DNA of 64,000 nt from Diplolepis rosae (GCA_030998225.1 JAPYXD010000696.1:1488001-1552000); one strand, 5' to 3'; counted from the stretch's first letter, positions 22,722 through 35,173 are shown. Made by a program: numbers and translations. Notes: generated by a model from the letters alone, not told the origin.

Positions 22722-23057
22722 ATATATCTAATCTAGTATTCATCATGATTCTCGTTCATTGGACTTGATATTTCGCGACTAGTTCCGGCTATTTAGATTT
22801 TCTCGATCTTGTGTAGTAGTAGCGTATTGTAATAGAGCATGCGCAGTTCAAATGTACAAGGCTTTGTCAGTACGGTGCCAACGCTGTACGAAGAAGAAGA
22901 AGAAGAATAAGAAGAAGTTTACGCTCCGCTGTATGGTTATAGGCACATGCGCAGTTCAATTTTTACATTACATTCCTTTGTATCGTAATACATAACATTA
23001 CTCTACTCTCAACTGTAGCGTAAAAACGAGTTTACGCGCCGGAGGCGCATAAAATGT
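22722..23057. repeat. dispersed ~0.35-kb module, orientation A, without the TACGTGCC MITE
   Basis: It runs from CTAATCTAGTATTCATCATG to GGAGGCGCATAAAA. It shares the CATGATTCTCG subfamily head with the copy at 17316-17650, but no TACGTGCC element adjoins it. It shows that the module can occur independently. Confidence 0.65.
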
Positions 23058-23329
23058 TTTAAACTTTTATATTTTTTAGACAACTAAATTGAAAACCTTC
23101 AATTTGGGAGTTTAAAAATTTAATATAAACATTATTAAACAAGAATAAAAATACAAATAAAAAGAACAGGCATATGACGTTATTATGGCCGAAGCATTGC
23201 AAAAAATCCCAGTGCAGTTTTCCTATATAAACTGAGTCCAAAGTAAAGACAATTTTGTTTGGGAATTAGGTGTAATGAACATATGTACAAAGCTATAAAG
23301 TAGATTTATTTTATTTTTTATTTTCCTAG

Positions 23330-23697
23330 CCTTTCAGCGACAATGCATTAAATGATAATGCCCAAGAAATCAGTCTTGAACAAAACGACGAGAGAATATT
23401 CCACGTGCAATCGTCAAATGAACATTTACTGCTTCATCAAGATAACTAATTAATTTTTTATATGTAACTTTATTTATTTATGCATTGAGTGCGATTTGAC
23501 TCAATTTTAATTATTGTGAAATAGTACGAGTACACAAAAGGGAAATTTATATTCATGCTTTATTACAAAAATCTATAGAAGGAATTGCTGCATTGAAATA
23601 TTATCATGATAATCAGATCTTAACAAACAAGCAGAGGCTTCAAGTAGCTGAAATCATAATTCGAAGCGAACTAAAGCTAGAATATGAGTATACGTAA
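23330..23697 (+). pseudogene. second relic of the accessory gene (5' exon region)
   Basis: After an acceptor TTTTCCTAG (ends 23329), an open frame 23330-23449 encodes PFSDNALNDNAQEISLEQND. After an interruption, a frame 23524-23697 encodes HALLQKSIEGIAALKYYHDN and then QILTNKQRLQVAEIIIRSEL. This matches the arrangement GLEILAYYEF..LTDELHATLTQLLI in the first exon of the gene at 15853, that is a hydrophobic strand, YY, LT and a leucine/isoleucine helix. It ends at a donor-like GTAAAA, where the first copy has GTAAGA. No downstream exons were recognised. The two copies are clearly diverged, so they represent separate old insertions. Confidence 0.45.
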
Positions 23698-24074
23698 AAA
23701 TGGGTGTTTCATTCAATAATTTGATAACTAACTATTTTATTGAAACGTAGATTTTCTTAGAGTTTTATATTTTTGACGTAATATTTTATTTACGTTTTTA
23801 TAATTTTATAAATTATTTTTTTCAATTATGATTAATTTGTTTCAATATACATTCCAAAAGATTAATATACCTTTCCTGCATGCATCGTAAAAGTTTTTCC
23901 TACTGAAAACACAGCAACCTATTACTCGTACATTTCGTATGCAATTAATACAGTTAAAAGAAAACCTAGTTTAGCCAAGGGAAAAATGCAGTGCAAATAT
24001 AACACGTCGCGTGACAAACTTAAAACAGTCATAGGTATACAAGATACTGTTATATTATACTGGTCACAGTTACA

Positions 24075-24326
24075 ATGCCGATGTGTTTTTTGTGTAAGCG
24101 CGTAATCACGACTTTCGAGCTTTTAAAGCTTCATTCGTACATTGAGCATGGATGTGAAAAAAGGAGTTATGGTATACACGTAGAAAATGAAACGAGTGAA
24201 CGCGCTGTTTCTAACATGGAAAAAATTTGTCGCTTAAAAAGTCATCGACTTTGTGTAATACTCGTGGATAGGTTAGAAAGTCGACTAAATATCATGAACC
24301 TCCTTATTGAAGAATATGATAGATAA
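24075..24326 (+). CDS. small C2H2 zinc-finger ORF, possibly transposon-derived
   Basis: This 83-codon frame has a clear C-x2-C-x12-H-x4-H finger at residues 4-25 (MCFLCKRVITTFELLKLHSY, then IEHG). The rest is charged and helical (LVDRLESRLNIMNLLIEEYD). A single N-terminal C2H2 finger is common at the start of transposases of the family found at 18929 and 30521, and the position downstream of the accessory-gene relic fits a third, truncated two-gene copy. No catalytic part follows. It could also be a stray host exon. Confidence 0.35.
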   Translation: MPMCFLCKRVITTFELLKLHSYIEHGCEKRSYGIHVENETSERAVSNMEKICRLKSHRLCVILVDRLESRLNIMNLLIEEYDR

Positions 24327-24528
24327 TCGCTGAAAATGTAAAACGTAAATTCGAAAGTTTAAGTGACAGTCGCGGAAAATTTAAAACAACGTGGGTTTTA
24401 TTTTCGCTAAATCAGGCATCGAAAGTCAAAGTGACAGTCGAAGAAAATGTTGATCAGTGTAAAAATAAAATATTATTTTCTGTGATATGATCCTGCACTT
24501 ATGGTTAATTATTCTTCACTTTTAGATT

Positions 24529-24724
24529 ACACGGAGAAAAATGGAGATCAGGAGAATACGAACGATTACTGAGAATTAAGAATGATTACTATAAAAGAGA
24601 AGAGAGTATTTGACAGCACAAGACTGATTCCCAAACAGTGTAACACTCTCTTCTGTAATCTAATAATTTTTCCTATTTTCCAGTAATCACCCATATTTCT
24701 CTGATCTCCATTTTTCTCCGTGTA
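24529..24724. mobile_element. MITE with ACACGGAGAAAAATGGAGAT ends
   Basis: Inverted termini of about 23 bp (ACACGGAGAAAAATGGAGAT and its complement) enclose a 196-bp element with no coding capacity. The outer CACGGAGAAAA matches the ends of other repeats in the window (24954, 14934, 26418 and 30338). Confidence 0.85.
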
Positions 24725-24802
24725 CCTATATAATCCTAAAATGAACTTACTATTACATTTAACACTGTACATTACAGAAACGCAATTTTTTATAGACACT
24801 TT

Positions 24803-24896
24803 GCAGCACCGAGAATCGAACGTTCGCACGCACGCACGCATCCTAAACCAATTATAATCGCACGCCTTAAACCGCATAGCCGATTCATGTCGTGGA
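24803..24896 (-). tRNA. tRNA-Leu/Ser-like relic with expanded variable arm
   Basis: On the minus strand GGCTATGCGGTTTAAGGC resembles the A box of a long-variable-arm tRNA, and GAACGTTCGATTCTCGG resembles the B box. Between them is a TGCG repeat, (TGCG)n, where the variable arm would be. The acceptor stem is not convincing. It is most likely a tRNA pseudogene or a SINE head. Confidence 0.35.
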
Positions 24897-24953
24897 GATT
24901 TGTGTAAAATATTTGGATCACATTCAGAGTTTGAAGGCAAAACTAAAATAATA

Positions 24954-25262
24954 CACGGAGAAAAATAGTTGAAGTAATTTTACTCAACTTCCAATCAAAT
25001 TTGGGACATAAGGACAAGTTAGAAGTTATTTAGTATCATTGTATTTACTTGTGATATATTAAATGTTCAAAAATGAATCAAAGTTGAGTAAAATTTAGAA
25101 GCGTAGGGTGAAGTATGAAAGCGTGCATTAAAAATTTTTAAATATATATATTATTACTCGTAGTATAACTATAAAAAAACAATCTTTTATTAAATCACAA
25201 AAATAGTAGAGCTTTCCGTTCGCTCTACTCTACGCTTCAATCGAGAGTTGAGTAAACCGTGA
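24954..25262. repeat. repeat with CACGGAGAAAAATAGTTGAA end
   Basis: It begins ACACGGAGAAAAATAGTTGA followed by AGTAATTTTACTCAACTT, the same head as the repeat portions at 14880-14935, 26330-26418 and 50015-50060, then diverges. A GAGTTGAGTAAA near 25243 suggests an inverted end. Confidence 0.55.
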
Positions 25263-26095
25263 ATCGCAAGATTTATTCCAACAGCTACATCTATTCACGC
25301 AGGAACGAATGAAAGTAATCTGCGCCTTGGGCAAACATAAAAAATTTTTAATTTCAAAAACTTAAATTCTTAAAATTAAATTGAAATTATGAATATTTAA
25401 GCAAAGAAAAGTCGATAAGTGTATTACATAAAATATGAAATATCACATAAATTACTCAGGCAGAATAATAATTTGGAATTGGCAAACGTAAAATCCATAT
25501 TTTGAAAATATAAAACACAGAAAATAAAAGAACCTTCTTTTAAATGTTTTTATACAAAATACTTCTTAATGATAATACAATTTTTTAATGTGCATTTGAA
25601 AATTCAGTTTCACTAAACTTCATACGTCGTATAATAAAAATGTATACTAAATGTAATTTAATAATTATATTATATATATTAATCATCATAGTTATAATAA
25701 TTGATTAATTATATTAATTTTTAAAGATATTTTATTAATCATTTATGAAAAAAGTTGATTTATTTTTACTTGAGTAAGGCTCAAAAATTTTATTGACGGC
25801 ATTTACTCTCACAAACTCTGAATAACTCAGGCAGTCACTATATAACAAAGTTCCAAGTTTTATACCTCAGCATTGTAAGCGAGCGTATGCGTGATTCGAC
25901 GAAAGCGTATCGTACTATATATATGTGTGTGTGTAGTTATTAGGTTTATATATGTAAGGTTATATGTTTATGTGTATTTGTGATTTGAAATGTGATTGGC
26001 TACGTCTGAATAGTGCGAATGAATGTGTATGTTGTTTATGTATGTACCGGATGACTATTGGCAGGCTCGAGGTAAGAATTTTTTTTTATTTGAGA
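25263..26095. other. non-coding, AT-rich
   Basis: Contains a short (TG)n/(TA)n stretch near 25915-25935. No gene. Confidence 0.4.
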
Positions 26096-26418
26096 GAACC
26101 ATACCATTGCCAGTTCAAATAATACGCCCGATGCTCATTTTACCCAACTACGGTTTGAAGCACCTCAAGCGTCGGTGATATACTTATACATTTCATGTTA
26201 ACCCACTGACGCATGTTGGTGCCCTGTCGTCGATAACGTTTTACTCAACTCCTTACTATTTCCTATGTAATGCTTATTGTTATTCACTTTGGGTGAATTA
26301 GGTATATATCAAATTCATTTTACTCGACTAGGATTTAATAGATGTTCAAATGTCCTTATGTCCCAAGTTTAATCGACAGAGTTGAGTAAAATTACTTCAA
26401 CTATTTTTCTCGGTGTAG
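26096..26418. repeat. stand-alone copy of the interior of the hAT-type element
   Basis: Closely similar to 14605-14935 (ATTGCCAGTT, TGAAGC.CCTCAAG.GTCGGTGATATAC, ending TTTTTCTCGGTGTA) but lacking the CACAGTG termini. It shows that this ~320-bp piece is a separate repeat that was incorporated into the hAT-type element. Confidence 0.7.
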
Positions 26419-29400
26419 ATAAAGGCCGTAGCAGGATAAGCATGGTCTGGCTGCCCCCACTCGGATTTGATCCATATTGCGAGGGTAAGTGGCTCCCATT
26501 ACAAGATAAATTCACCCCAAGTATCAACTCGAAAACATTTTTCTTACAAAAGTTATGAACGAATTTAAAAAAAATCAAAAAATCTAATTTCCTCGAAAAC
26601 GGCTCAACGAATCTTGATGAATAAAATATATGTTATAGAGGGTACTACAGAGGTTTTGGAAAAAAATTCAAGAACCCATTCCGTTTATAAAAAGGGGGTA
26701 CAAATTTTTGTTTTAATTTTTGAATAATTTTTTAAATGTGAATTACTTCTTGAACACCCACTATTTTTTTCTATATCATTCTCAAATTCAAAGTGACAAT
26801 ATATATTTTTTCCAAAATTTTCGGAAAGGTACTTCATAGTTGAAAAAAAAAAACTTCTTTGGCCCCTACAATGTATGGAGCAATTGATACCCTATGACTC
26901 ATTGAAGCAATTGTTTCTATACTCATGAAAGTTTTACGTTGATCACGTACAATATCTTATTTATTTTCAAGTATTTGCTGCATAGTGGGCGACATAGTAC
27001 ACTTTATATGAATGCGAGGGTGTATTAACAATTATTATTTTTTATTCTATTATTTTTATTAGTATTATTAGTTTCTATGTTCGGGAATCTCCGCCGATAG
27101 TCTGGGCATCGTATGGCTATGTGAAATGTACGTGAGCAAACAAAGGATCGCGCGACTTTCGCCTCTATAGCGAATGCGACTTACTACGCTTTCATTTGAG
27201 ACAGCAGAGCTTCCCCTCGCAAAATTGCACTATCTTCGCAGTTGATATCATATGGAAAACCTCTTAGAAGTTCCATGTAGATGTTTGAATAAAATAAACA
27301 TCTAAACATATCTAACTAACTTAACACCCCAATATCGAATGGCATTTCATTTTCAGCAATGATTGTACTTGAAAGTCAGCGGCGCATTTGGAATTTCTAT
27401 CTGGGTTTGCAGTTGTTTCCTTCAGATACAAGCGAACCAACAATCGCAGTTTCTCTGTCGGGTGAAACTTATCTTATCAATATTATTATTATCTTATTAA
27501 TCAAGGTTCCAGAAGCTGCTAATACTTATATTATGCAAACACCTATAACTCGCAATTTCCGGTTATGACGCAAATCTCTATTTCGTCACAGTGACTGTGA
27601 AATTCGATAATGTAATGGAATTAAAGATTGTGATTTTCGAATCGATGGAAAACCGTGAAACTTACCTCTTTAATATCTTCTAAAGGCTGTACTACTTTCG
27701 ATTTTTTATACGCCACACAAAACACGTAAGGAATCGTAAATATATTATTAATACTATTATTAACTAACGATCAATTTATCAATGCTAATAATATTAAGTA
27801 ATACTATTATTTAATTCAGAATTTAAAATTAAAATAATTGCAAATTAAAAAAAAAGTTAAAATCATACACTGCAGGAAAAAATTATAGGATCCCCTACGA
27901 AACCCGTGCAGAAATAGCCCGATTTGTCCCTATTTGAACTTGGGCATTGACTGTATAATTTCTACTTTTAATATTTCACTTGTGAAAATACATAACCTTA
28001 ATTTTTTGTTTTATTTAAACATTTATTTTCTGAATTCACATACTAAACATTTCTATCGGTAAAATGGTATATTATTTGTAAAAATAAACAAAATTATCAA
28101 AACAGAAAATCTATAAACTTCTAACTTCATCACTTCACTTATATTTACAGCCATAATAGAACAGGATAATATATTAAATGATAATATTTGTTAAATCAAG
28201 GTAAACATATACTTACTCGGAACTAATTCTTCAATGTATGCTTCAATCCAGGTTCAAACGAAACCAAACGACAATTAATCTCAAAATCTAACCAAAATTA
28301 TTACAAAAACAAAAAGCCGAGCCGCACTGTCTGCTGCGCGATGCTACGAATTACGTTTCTGCGCATCGCTTTTTGCGACTGTCGAGAAAATTTTAGAAGA
28401 CGGCATATAAAATCTGATAGACTTTAGAATACAATTTACAAAACTACCCGTGTAGAAATTTTGATAGGGGTCTAGTGACGCCCCGACGAGTTTGCCCTAT
28501 CTGTAGTCGGGATCTAGCGTGGAAAACTAGTGAGGGCCCCGTCGGTAACGTAACGCTTTTGTCGAGGTGGGCCCTACTAGACTTTCTAGTAGCGGTTTAG
28601 TAAGGTCAGCCCTTACACTTCCCCACCTACAAAAAAGGACACCATTAGGGCCCTATTGGACCTCCGCATTGAATTTAAGGGCATATATCAGCAGAGTCAC
28701 GTGACGAATTTTGTTCAGGTATCTCACTGAGAAAATAATAAATAAAAACGATTTTCCACACTGAGAGAAAAAGTACAGGGAAAATTCGAGTTAAGACTCT
28801 AATATTTACCATTTTTAACGGCAACGGAGGGATATTCGCTTGGAAGGTTAAGTTTACTGTTTTCACAGTAAAAAATCTGTTTTCAAGCTAGGAAATTTTT
28901 TTCTGAGTAAATTGACAGTACTTTTTCATTACACGTAGACTGAAAAAAAATCTCAGTAAGTTTGACTACTTTTTAACCTAATTTCCATAGTTTACAAAGG
29001 TCCCAGTGTAATTTTTGAAGTTAAGTGAACCGCAGGAACATAGGGGTAAATCAAGTAAGAGCAGTAGTTGAATCGATGAATATTCTTAGTACATTTCAAA
29101 AATGTATTTACTTTGAATAAGTAAACTCTAACTTACTATTTTTTTATACACACCTACAAACACCCCCCCTACCTCTACACTACACAAACGCTCGCTTAGA
29201 TAGTAGTAAAAATTATTCCTAACGGCTGCGGGTTCGAATCCTCTCTACTTATGATTAACGCATTATTAACCTAACGACTAAACCTCTCGGCTGCGCACGC
29301 TTGGAATACAAGAAAATAGCGCTTATAACCTGCAACTACTGCAGGACCGTGTAAGAAGTGTATGGGCCCCGTATAATCGGGAATTTTTAAATTTTATGCC

Positions 29401-29845
29401 AATTTATGATTCTGATTAAAATTTTTAATTATTGAATCGATTTTCTATAAAATGAAATATTTTTGAAATAAACAGATCAAATTTTTGATTTAAAGAACGT
29501 TAAATAATAAAAAGCTTTATATATATTTTAGAAGTATTAATTTTTATTATTGTATATTAGTGATACTTTATACACGTTATGATTCCTTTAATTTTAAAAT
29601 CTATGACAAATGAATCCAAAGATTATGAAACTTTTCATTACTTCTTAGAAAATATCAGTTAGTGTTTAAAATACTTTTATAATAATAAATACGCGACTTT
29701 TTTTCTTCGACCTTGTTTTTTAAGTTATTCGACTTTTTTCTACTATTTCCTAAAAGTCATTGAAACCTTACAAGACTTTCTCCGATTTTACTTTCTGTCT
29801 ACGACTCTTCGAATAGTCTATTAAATTTTAAGCGACAAATTTTTT
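26419..29845. other. long non-coding stretch with degenerate repeats
   Basis: No supported gene. I note a GC-richer patch at 28440-28680 with repeated CTAGT words, a partial inverted repeat at about 28760-28940 (GAGAAAAAGTAC ... GTACTTTTTC), and a lone B-box-like GGTTCGAATCC at 29231-29241. Short frames (for example 27359-27568 and 28675-28866) carry no motifs. Confidence 0.4.
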
Positions 29846-30340
29846 CCGTGCATGCGTGAACGACGCGTGAATGAGAAAATGTGGCTCCGAAATTGGTTCA
29901 CTATCGTATCACACGTGAATCGCACGGTCCTCGACTTTTCGTCACGTCTCTCCGGGATGTGAATCACAGTTAGGCTATTCACGAGGCTACGCGCTGTTTT
30001 TCACGTGTCGTAGAGCTGTGAATGCAACTCTCGGGCACAGCACTGACAACGCGAGAAAATGATCAGCTGCAGTAATCGATATTCGGATTCGATAAGTATG
30101 GAATAATCGTCGTTTCAGTTTGAGGAATCACAGCTCTAGGACGCGTGAAAAACAGCGCGTAGCCTCGTGAATAGCCTAACCGCGATTCACGTTCCGGAGA
30201 GACGTGAGACGAAAAGTCGAGGCCCGCCCGATTCATGTGTGATACGATAGTGAACCGATTTCGAAGCCAAATTTTCTCATTCACGCGTCGTTCACGCGTG
30301 AGAAACAGCGCGTTCACTCTTTTCATTTTCTCCGTGTACA
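29846..30340. mobile_element. foldback element, ~180-bp arms
   Basis: The left arm (about 29850-30020; TGAACGACGCGTGAATGAG, TTGGTTCACTATCGTATC, CGACTTTTCGTC) and right arm (about 30125-30305) are inverted copies around a loop of about 100 bp. The right terminus is TTTTCTCCGTGTA, the shared CACGGAGAAAA end; the left terminus is trimmed. It directly precedes the transposase relic at 30521. Confidence 0.8.
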
Positions 30341-30520
30341 TTCTGTGGCGAGTTAAAGTATCTTAGACAGTTGTCCAGTTTTAAATCTCACAGGCGATAC
30401 TGGATTGAAGCACATACAATTTTATGCGGAATCAATAGTGAATCGAAAGCGTTGCAAAGTGTAAGTAGTTTATATGCAGATTCGACATTGAAAAGAAATA
30501 AAGTGTAAGCGTTCGTAGAT
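30341..30520. other. short non-coding gap
   Basis: Nothing recognised between the foldback element and the relic that follows. Confidence 0.35.
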
Positions 30521-31875
30521 TTGCACAATGAAATTGTTCAGCGAAGTTCACCAGTGCATTCTCATATTCTAAATCGTTTAAAAATGTTAGGTGAATCAGT
30601 AGAAAATTACAATAATATTACAGATGCCTTATACCTTATCCAGAATATATTTAGAGAACTAGAAACTGAACACTTGAGACTTAAAAAGCTAGAAAAAATC
30701 AGGGTTTTACTTCCTCCAGTTACTCATGAAATAGGTCACCACCATGAACCAGCTACGCCAAGTAAGGGTAATATCAATGAAGCTCATGTAAAGGCTAAAG
30801 CGGAGTGTATTCAACTCAGGAATGTTTTGAAACGGGTATTTGAAAAAAAAGGGAGTTTTCAAAACTGTTATAGAGTATAAAAAGAGTATTGAAAGTGAAA
30901 AAGAAGTGTTTTCAAATTTTATACAAGGATACTTGTGAAAAGATCTCATTAAAAATTACGATACAGATTTGGTAATTTCTCCTTTTTTTATTCTTTGATG
31001 ACTACGAGACAGGCAATTCTCTGGGAAGTCACACTGAAATGTATAAAATTGTTGCTTCTTACATTAGCATTCCTATTTTCCTACCAAGATTTCAAGCGGC
31101 TTTAAAAAACATCTATCTTGCTGAATTATTTTACTCCGACGACAGAAAGTATTGTGGTAATGCATTCGCATTCTCTAAATTGATCGAAGAATTTAAATTC
31201 CTTTAAGAAGAAGGTATTGTATTGAATCTTCCTAAGGGCGAAATGCGCGTTTACTTCAAATTAGCGCTTATAACAGGTGATAACTTGGAGTTAAATTCGA
31301 TCTTTGGTTTGGTAGAATACTTTAATGCAAATTTTCTGTGCAGATTTTGTAAACTTACTAAACACGAAAGACAATATTCTTCTAGGGAAGTTCCAAGCAG
31401 TTTAAGAACTGTGGCTTCATATCAAGCTGACTTATTGATTGAAAATGTTTCCAAACGGGTATTAAAGAGGAAAGCGCATTTCATCAAATTGAGAGTTTTC
31501 ACATGACTCAAAATCTGGTTGTAGTTGTAGATATCATGCACGATCTTTTTTGAGGGAGTGTGTGCTGAAAACATGTCTGTAATTTTGATTTATTTTGCCT
31601 TTACTACAAAACAATTTACTATAGAAGATCTAATTTATAGGATGCAATATTATGATTATGGCACAATTGACAAAAAAAATATCCCTCTTCCAATTTCCAA
31701 ATCATTCACCTCTAAAAATTCTAAAATAAATTTTGGTGTATGCGATTCGAATCCAAACATCAGGAATCTAAAACTACAGCAGCCATCTGATTCTGTAAGA
31801 AAAATATTGTATATTATATATTATATATCCTTGACTCGCTATAAATTCAATGACAATAATTCTTCTAGGTGCTGA
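30521..31875 (+). pseudogene. second CACTA-like transposase relic, same family as 18929-21076
   Basis: The blocks come in the same order as in the copy at 18929. They are SHILNRLKMLGESVENYNNI (cf. DYILQRLKFLGK), IQLRNVLKRVFE (cf. IPLRSVLKFFFE), FFDDYETGNSLGSHTEMYK at 30998 (cf. YQDDFETNNPLGSH), KGEMRVYFKLALITGDNLEL, ANFLCRFCKLTKHE, VVDIMHDLF near 31525 (cf. DFMHDILEG) and FTIEDLIYRMQYYDYG. The frame shifts near 30850 and 30990 (homopolymer runs), with stops near 30937, 31204, 31504 and 31550, so it is dead. The C-terminal PKHH block is missing. It is clearly divergent from the first copy, so this is an independent insertion. Confidence 0.55.
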
Positions 31876-34165
31876 CTAATGCAAAAGTTTAATTCTTCTA
31901 GAACAAAAAACATTTATTCTTGAATTGTGAAGGGATATGATATTAAATTATTAGATATACGTTCTACTGACACTAGCCGATGATTGTTATAAACTATAAA
32001 TCGAAGAAGGAATGTTCAACAGCTGATAATCTGGATATCTATTTCATTGTTGGAAAAAAGTCTCATTTCTTTGAAAAAACTATTGGACAGCTGCCATTCT
32101 TCCGGATTTAGATATTTAGAAGCTTGTGATTTTGACAGGCACTATGGTAATTACTCTATTCAGCTTTTTGAAGTCCGTGATCTTGTAGAGAGATATTTCT
32201 AAACTTTTGTGATGATACATAACTGTTAGATCTAACCTCGATCAAACGTTTTATTCCTTGAATATTTTTTAAGAACTTATTTACTCGAGCTTGTTTTTCT
32301 TCAGCTTTGTTCATATAATAAATTTTTTCTTTAAACATCTGTATAGCCAAGAAAAAGACAGTAATAGAGAAACATACTCCATTCTCTCTCTTTCAATGTA
32401 TTATGTATATGTATTTTTTATTATTTCAATTTAAATAAAAAATACAACTAATGATGTTCAGAGCATCTGGTGTATCAATTTGTGAAATACGTCTTAGTTA
32501 GTTTGCATGTCTTTTTTGATATTATTATTGTTATTTGAATTAATTATTTTTCACACAATGACAATAGTGTTTCAAATATCAATAGATAAATGAAAACAAC
32601 TGAAAATGATCTTCAGGATCCTCCTACAAGTAAATTCAATTGCGCTCGAAACATGTAACAAATTCATCAGAGATATCTTCATTAAATTCATTGCTATAAA
32701 CATCCTAAGCGCTTGAAAAAAATAATTCATATCATCCTATAAGTCCTATCATTCATCCTATCATTCATCTCTCGACGGAAAAAACACAGTTTCGAGATCT
32801 TTCTGTTATTCTCATAGACATGATGATTCAATAATGGAGGCAGTGACAAAAATTTCGAACTCAACCATCTAATTTGAAATCATTAAAGCCGAAAGGCAGT
32901 GCCGTTAGACGATATAAAGAGGTCTTCCTGTGGAGAAGGAGATGTAGAACGCCCGTGTAGCTTAGTTGCTTAGAGCATTCGAATGCGTCTTTTTTTCCAC
33001 AAAAATATTTTCAAATTCTTTAAAATTTGAATTTATTTATTTGTCTGCGACGAAACCTGTCGGCAACGCATCCTATCTGATACGTGACTAGTGGTCCTCC
33101 GATAATGTAGGCAGTGGCAACAATTTCGAACTCAACCATCTAATTTGAAATAATAATTTTACGCACTAAATAAATAATACACTACCTTTTGATCTGAAAC
33201 GAATAAAGACCTTCAATGATGGCCTCAAAATTGTTTATGCAAAATTTAATCATTGTAAACTGATACCATCATTTGAGAATAAAATTATATAATTTATTAC
33301 TATAAACATTTAAGAAAAGAAGCCAAATTCATAGACCCTGTTGTTATTTCCAAGAAATAATTTTCCTTCAACGAAAACACGTCTTAAGAAGCAACCTACA
33401 TCGAGTTTTTTCTGGAAACTTCGAAATATACGGTTCACAACGAATACGTATTTTGAGCTAGAATTACAGTTTACTTTTGAGAATTTGCTAGCATTTAATC
33501 TAGAAAATATTTGTATTCAAGCACCGTACATATGAAGGTGTGGTACAAGCTTCCAGAAACTTTCAGAGCTAGCAATGAAACAGAACCATTCCTTCAGCTA
33601 TAAGGCTACTGTACGAAGTCACAAGCTTCTAGAATCTTCGAAACTTAGCATGTAAGAGAACCATTTCTTCTAGAAAATACGTATCTTTTAGCTATAAGGC
33701 TATTGCGTGACGTCATGCCATTCGAGGAAATATCTGTCCTTTATTGCATGACGCCATCACCTTCCAGAATCTTCTAGAATTAACTTGGATCGAAGGCTTT
33801 CGAATATCCATAAAGATCCTCGATAATTTTAGAAATAAATTAAAACGTTGAGTGAAGATAGGTATAGAGGAGATTTGAGGCGAGTGAATGTCCCTGCCCT
33901 TGCGGGGAAAGATGCAAGAGGTAAGATTAGTTCCAAAACCCAACACGGGAAACGACACTTTCGAAAGTCGCAATGTCTCAAGGATAAGAAGTAAGTTGTA
34001 GGAGTAAGGCCCAAACTTGTGTTGGTGAGTCTGCTGTATTCATGATGGGTCAGGTAGTCCTCGTCAATTCAACCCTAGTTTCTCGACAGAATTATACAAG
34101 ACAGTTTTTCGCTCTTTACCTTCTACTTTGCTCTTTACTAGTCATTTCCTACGAACAAATTAATA
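31876..34165. other. non-coding with small direct repeats
   Basis: No gene. Two local duplications are visible: ATTTCGAACTCAACCATCTA at about 32854 and again at 33124, and an imperfect ~110-bp duplication at 33545-33720 (GAACCATT.CTTC, AGCTATAAGGCTA). A half tRNA-like sequence (GTGTAGCTTAGTTGCTTAGA) is at 32955-32974, with no matching 3' half. Confidence 0.4.
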
Positions 34166-35161
34166 CAGGGTGAGGCACATAAAGTGATACAGAGCAATAG
34201 CACTCAAGCTATTGATCATATCCAAAAATGTTTCAGACAAAAGTTTCAGTGTTCGAGAAGGCCGTCATACCCGAACACCCTATTTTTTTAATCGGTGGAG
34301 GCGCTAAATCTACGTCAAGGTCAACTCCACTTTTTTAAATGGAACCATGTATTTTTTTTTGATGACATTATTACCGATCTTAAGACGAATTCAGCGACCT
34401 ACAACACAAGGTCATTCTAGTCACACAAAGTATGAAAATAGTCGAAAAATCATTTTCATTTCTTTTTATTTCTTACGACACCCATGATAATACACATCAA
34501 TAGGGTATTGCAGACATCGGCAGAAAGTAAGCATTTTCAGTTGACATATCAGTTAGCCACGCATTACCTACTACTGTGAGTACATCGGGACGCAAAGAAA
34601 AACGATTTTCAAGAATATTTTAATAAGTTGATGGTGCTGGGGGAATGCCGTAAACATTACGGAAACGCCCAAGATTTGTATGCAGCTGGTTATCCAGATA
34701 GGCAACAAGAAATGCACATGACTTTTAAGCGATTAGCTGACCATTTCTGTCGTTTCGGTACAGTGAAACAAACACGAGTCGAACGTCGACCAATTGTTAA
34801 TGAAAATAATGCGACTGCACTAAATCCACATGCGAGCAGCAGGAAAATGGAAAAAAAGAGTGGAATTAGTCAGCGATCTGTATTGAGAATCATACATCAA
34901 CACAAGTTCCATCCATATCGTATGTCATTACATCAGGATTTTTACGACAATGATTTCCTAAAACGCGTCAATTTCTGTAATTGGATTCGTAGAAAAATGC
35001 GCACAGATGTCTCATTTTTGAGTCATGTGCTTTTTTCTGATGAAGCTAAATTCGCAAATACGGAAAAGGTGAATAGGCATAATATGCATTATTGGGCTAA
35101 TGAGAATCCTCGATGGATGAGAACTGTACCATTTCAACATCCGTGGTCCATTAATTGTTGG
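34166..35161 (+). mobile_element. mariner/Tc1-superfamily element, 5' part
   Basis: The terminus CAGGGTGAGGCACATAAAGT follows a TA (34164-34165). A ~460-bp leader precedes a transposase frame. The 3' half is cut off by the foldback element at 35162. A second copy of the first ~310 bp lies inverted at 39686-40003. Confidence 0.8.
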
Positions 35162-35173
35162 TGCCAAGAATGA
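34631..35173 (+). pseudogene. mariner/Tc1-superfamily transposase, truncated
   Basis: The N-terminal helix-turn-helix region reads LGECRKHYGNAQDLYAAGYP and TFKRLADHFCRFG; a second HTH is SQRSVLRIIHQHKFHPYRMS. The first catalytic aspartate is seen in HVLFSDEAKF (about residue 137), followed by NRHNMHYWANENPRWMR and HPWSINCWCQ. The protein then ends where the foldback element begins (TGA at 35171-35173), removing the second and third catalytic residues. The ATG at 34631 follows the family's usual start context, since the frame is preceded by a plausible KLMVL. It is a fragment with no activity expected. Confidence 0.8.

Noticed and set aside
29196..29260. tRNA gene around GGTTCGAATCC
   Set aside because: Only a B-box-like word is present; no A box or cloverleaf could be drawn.
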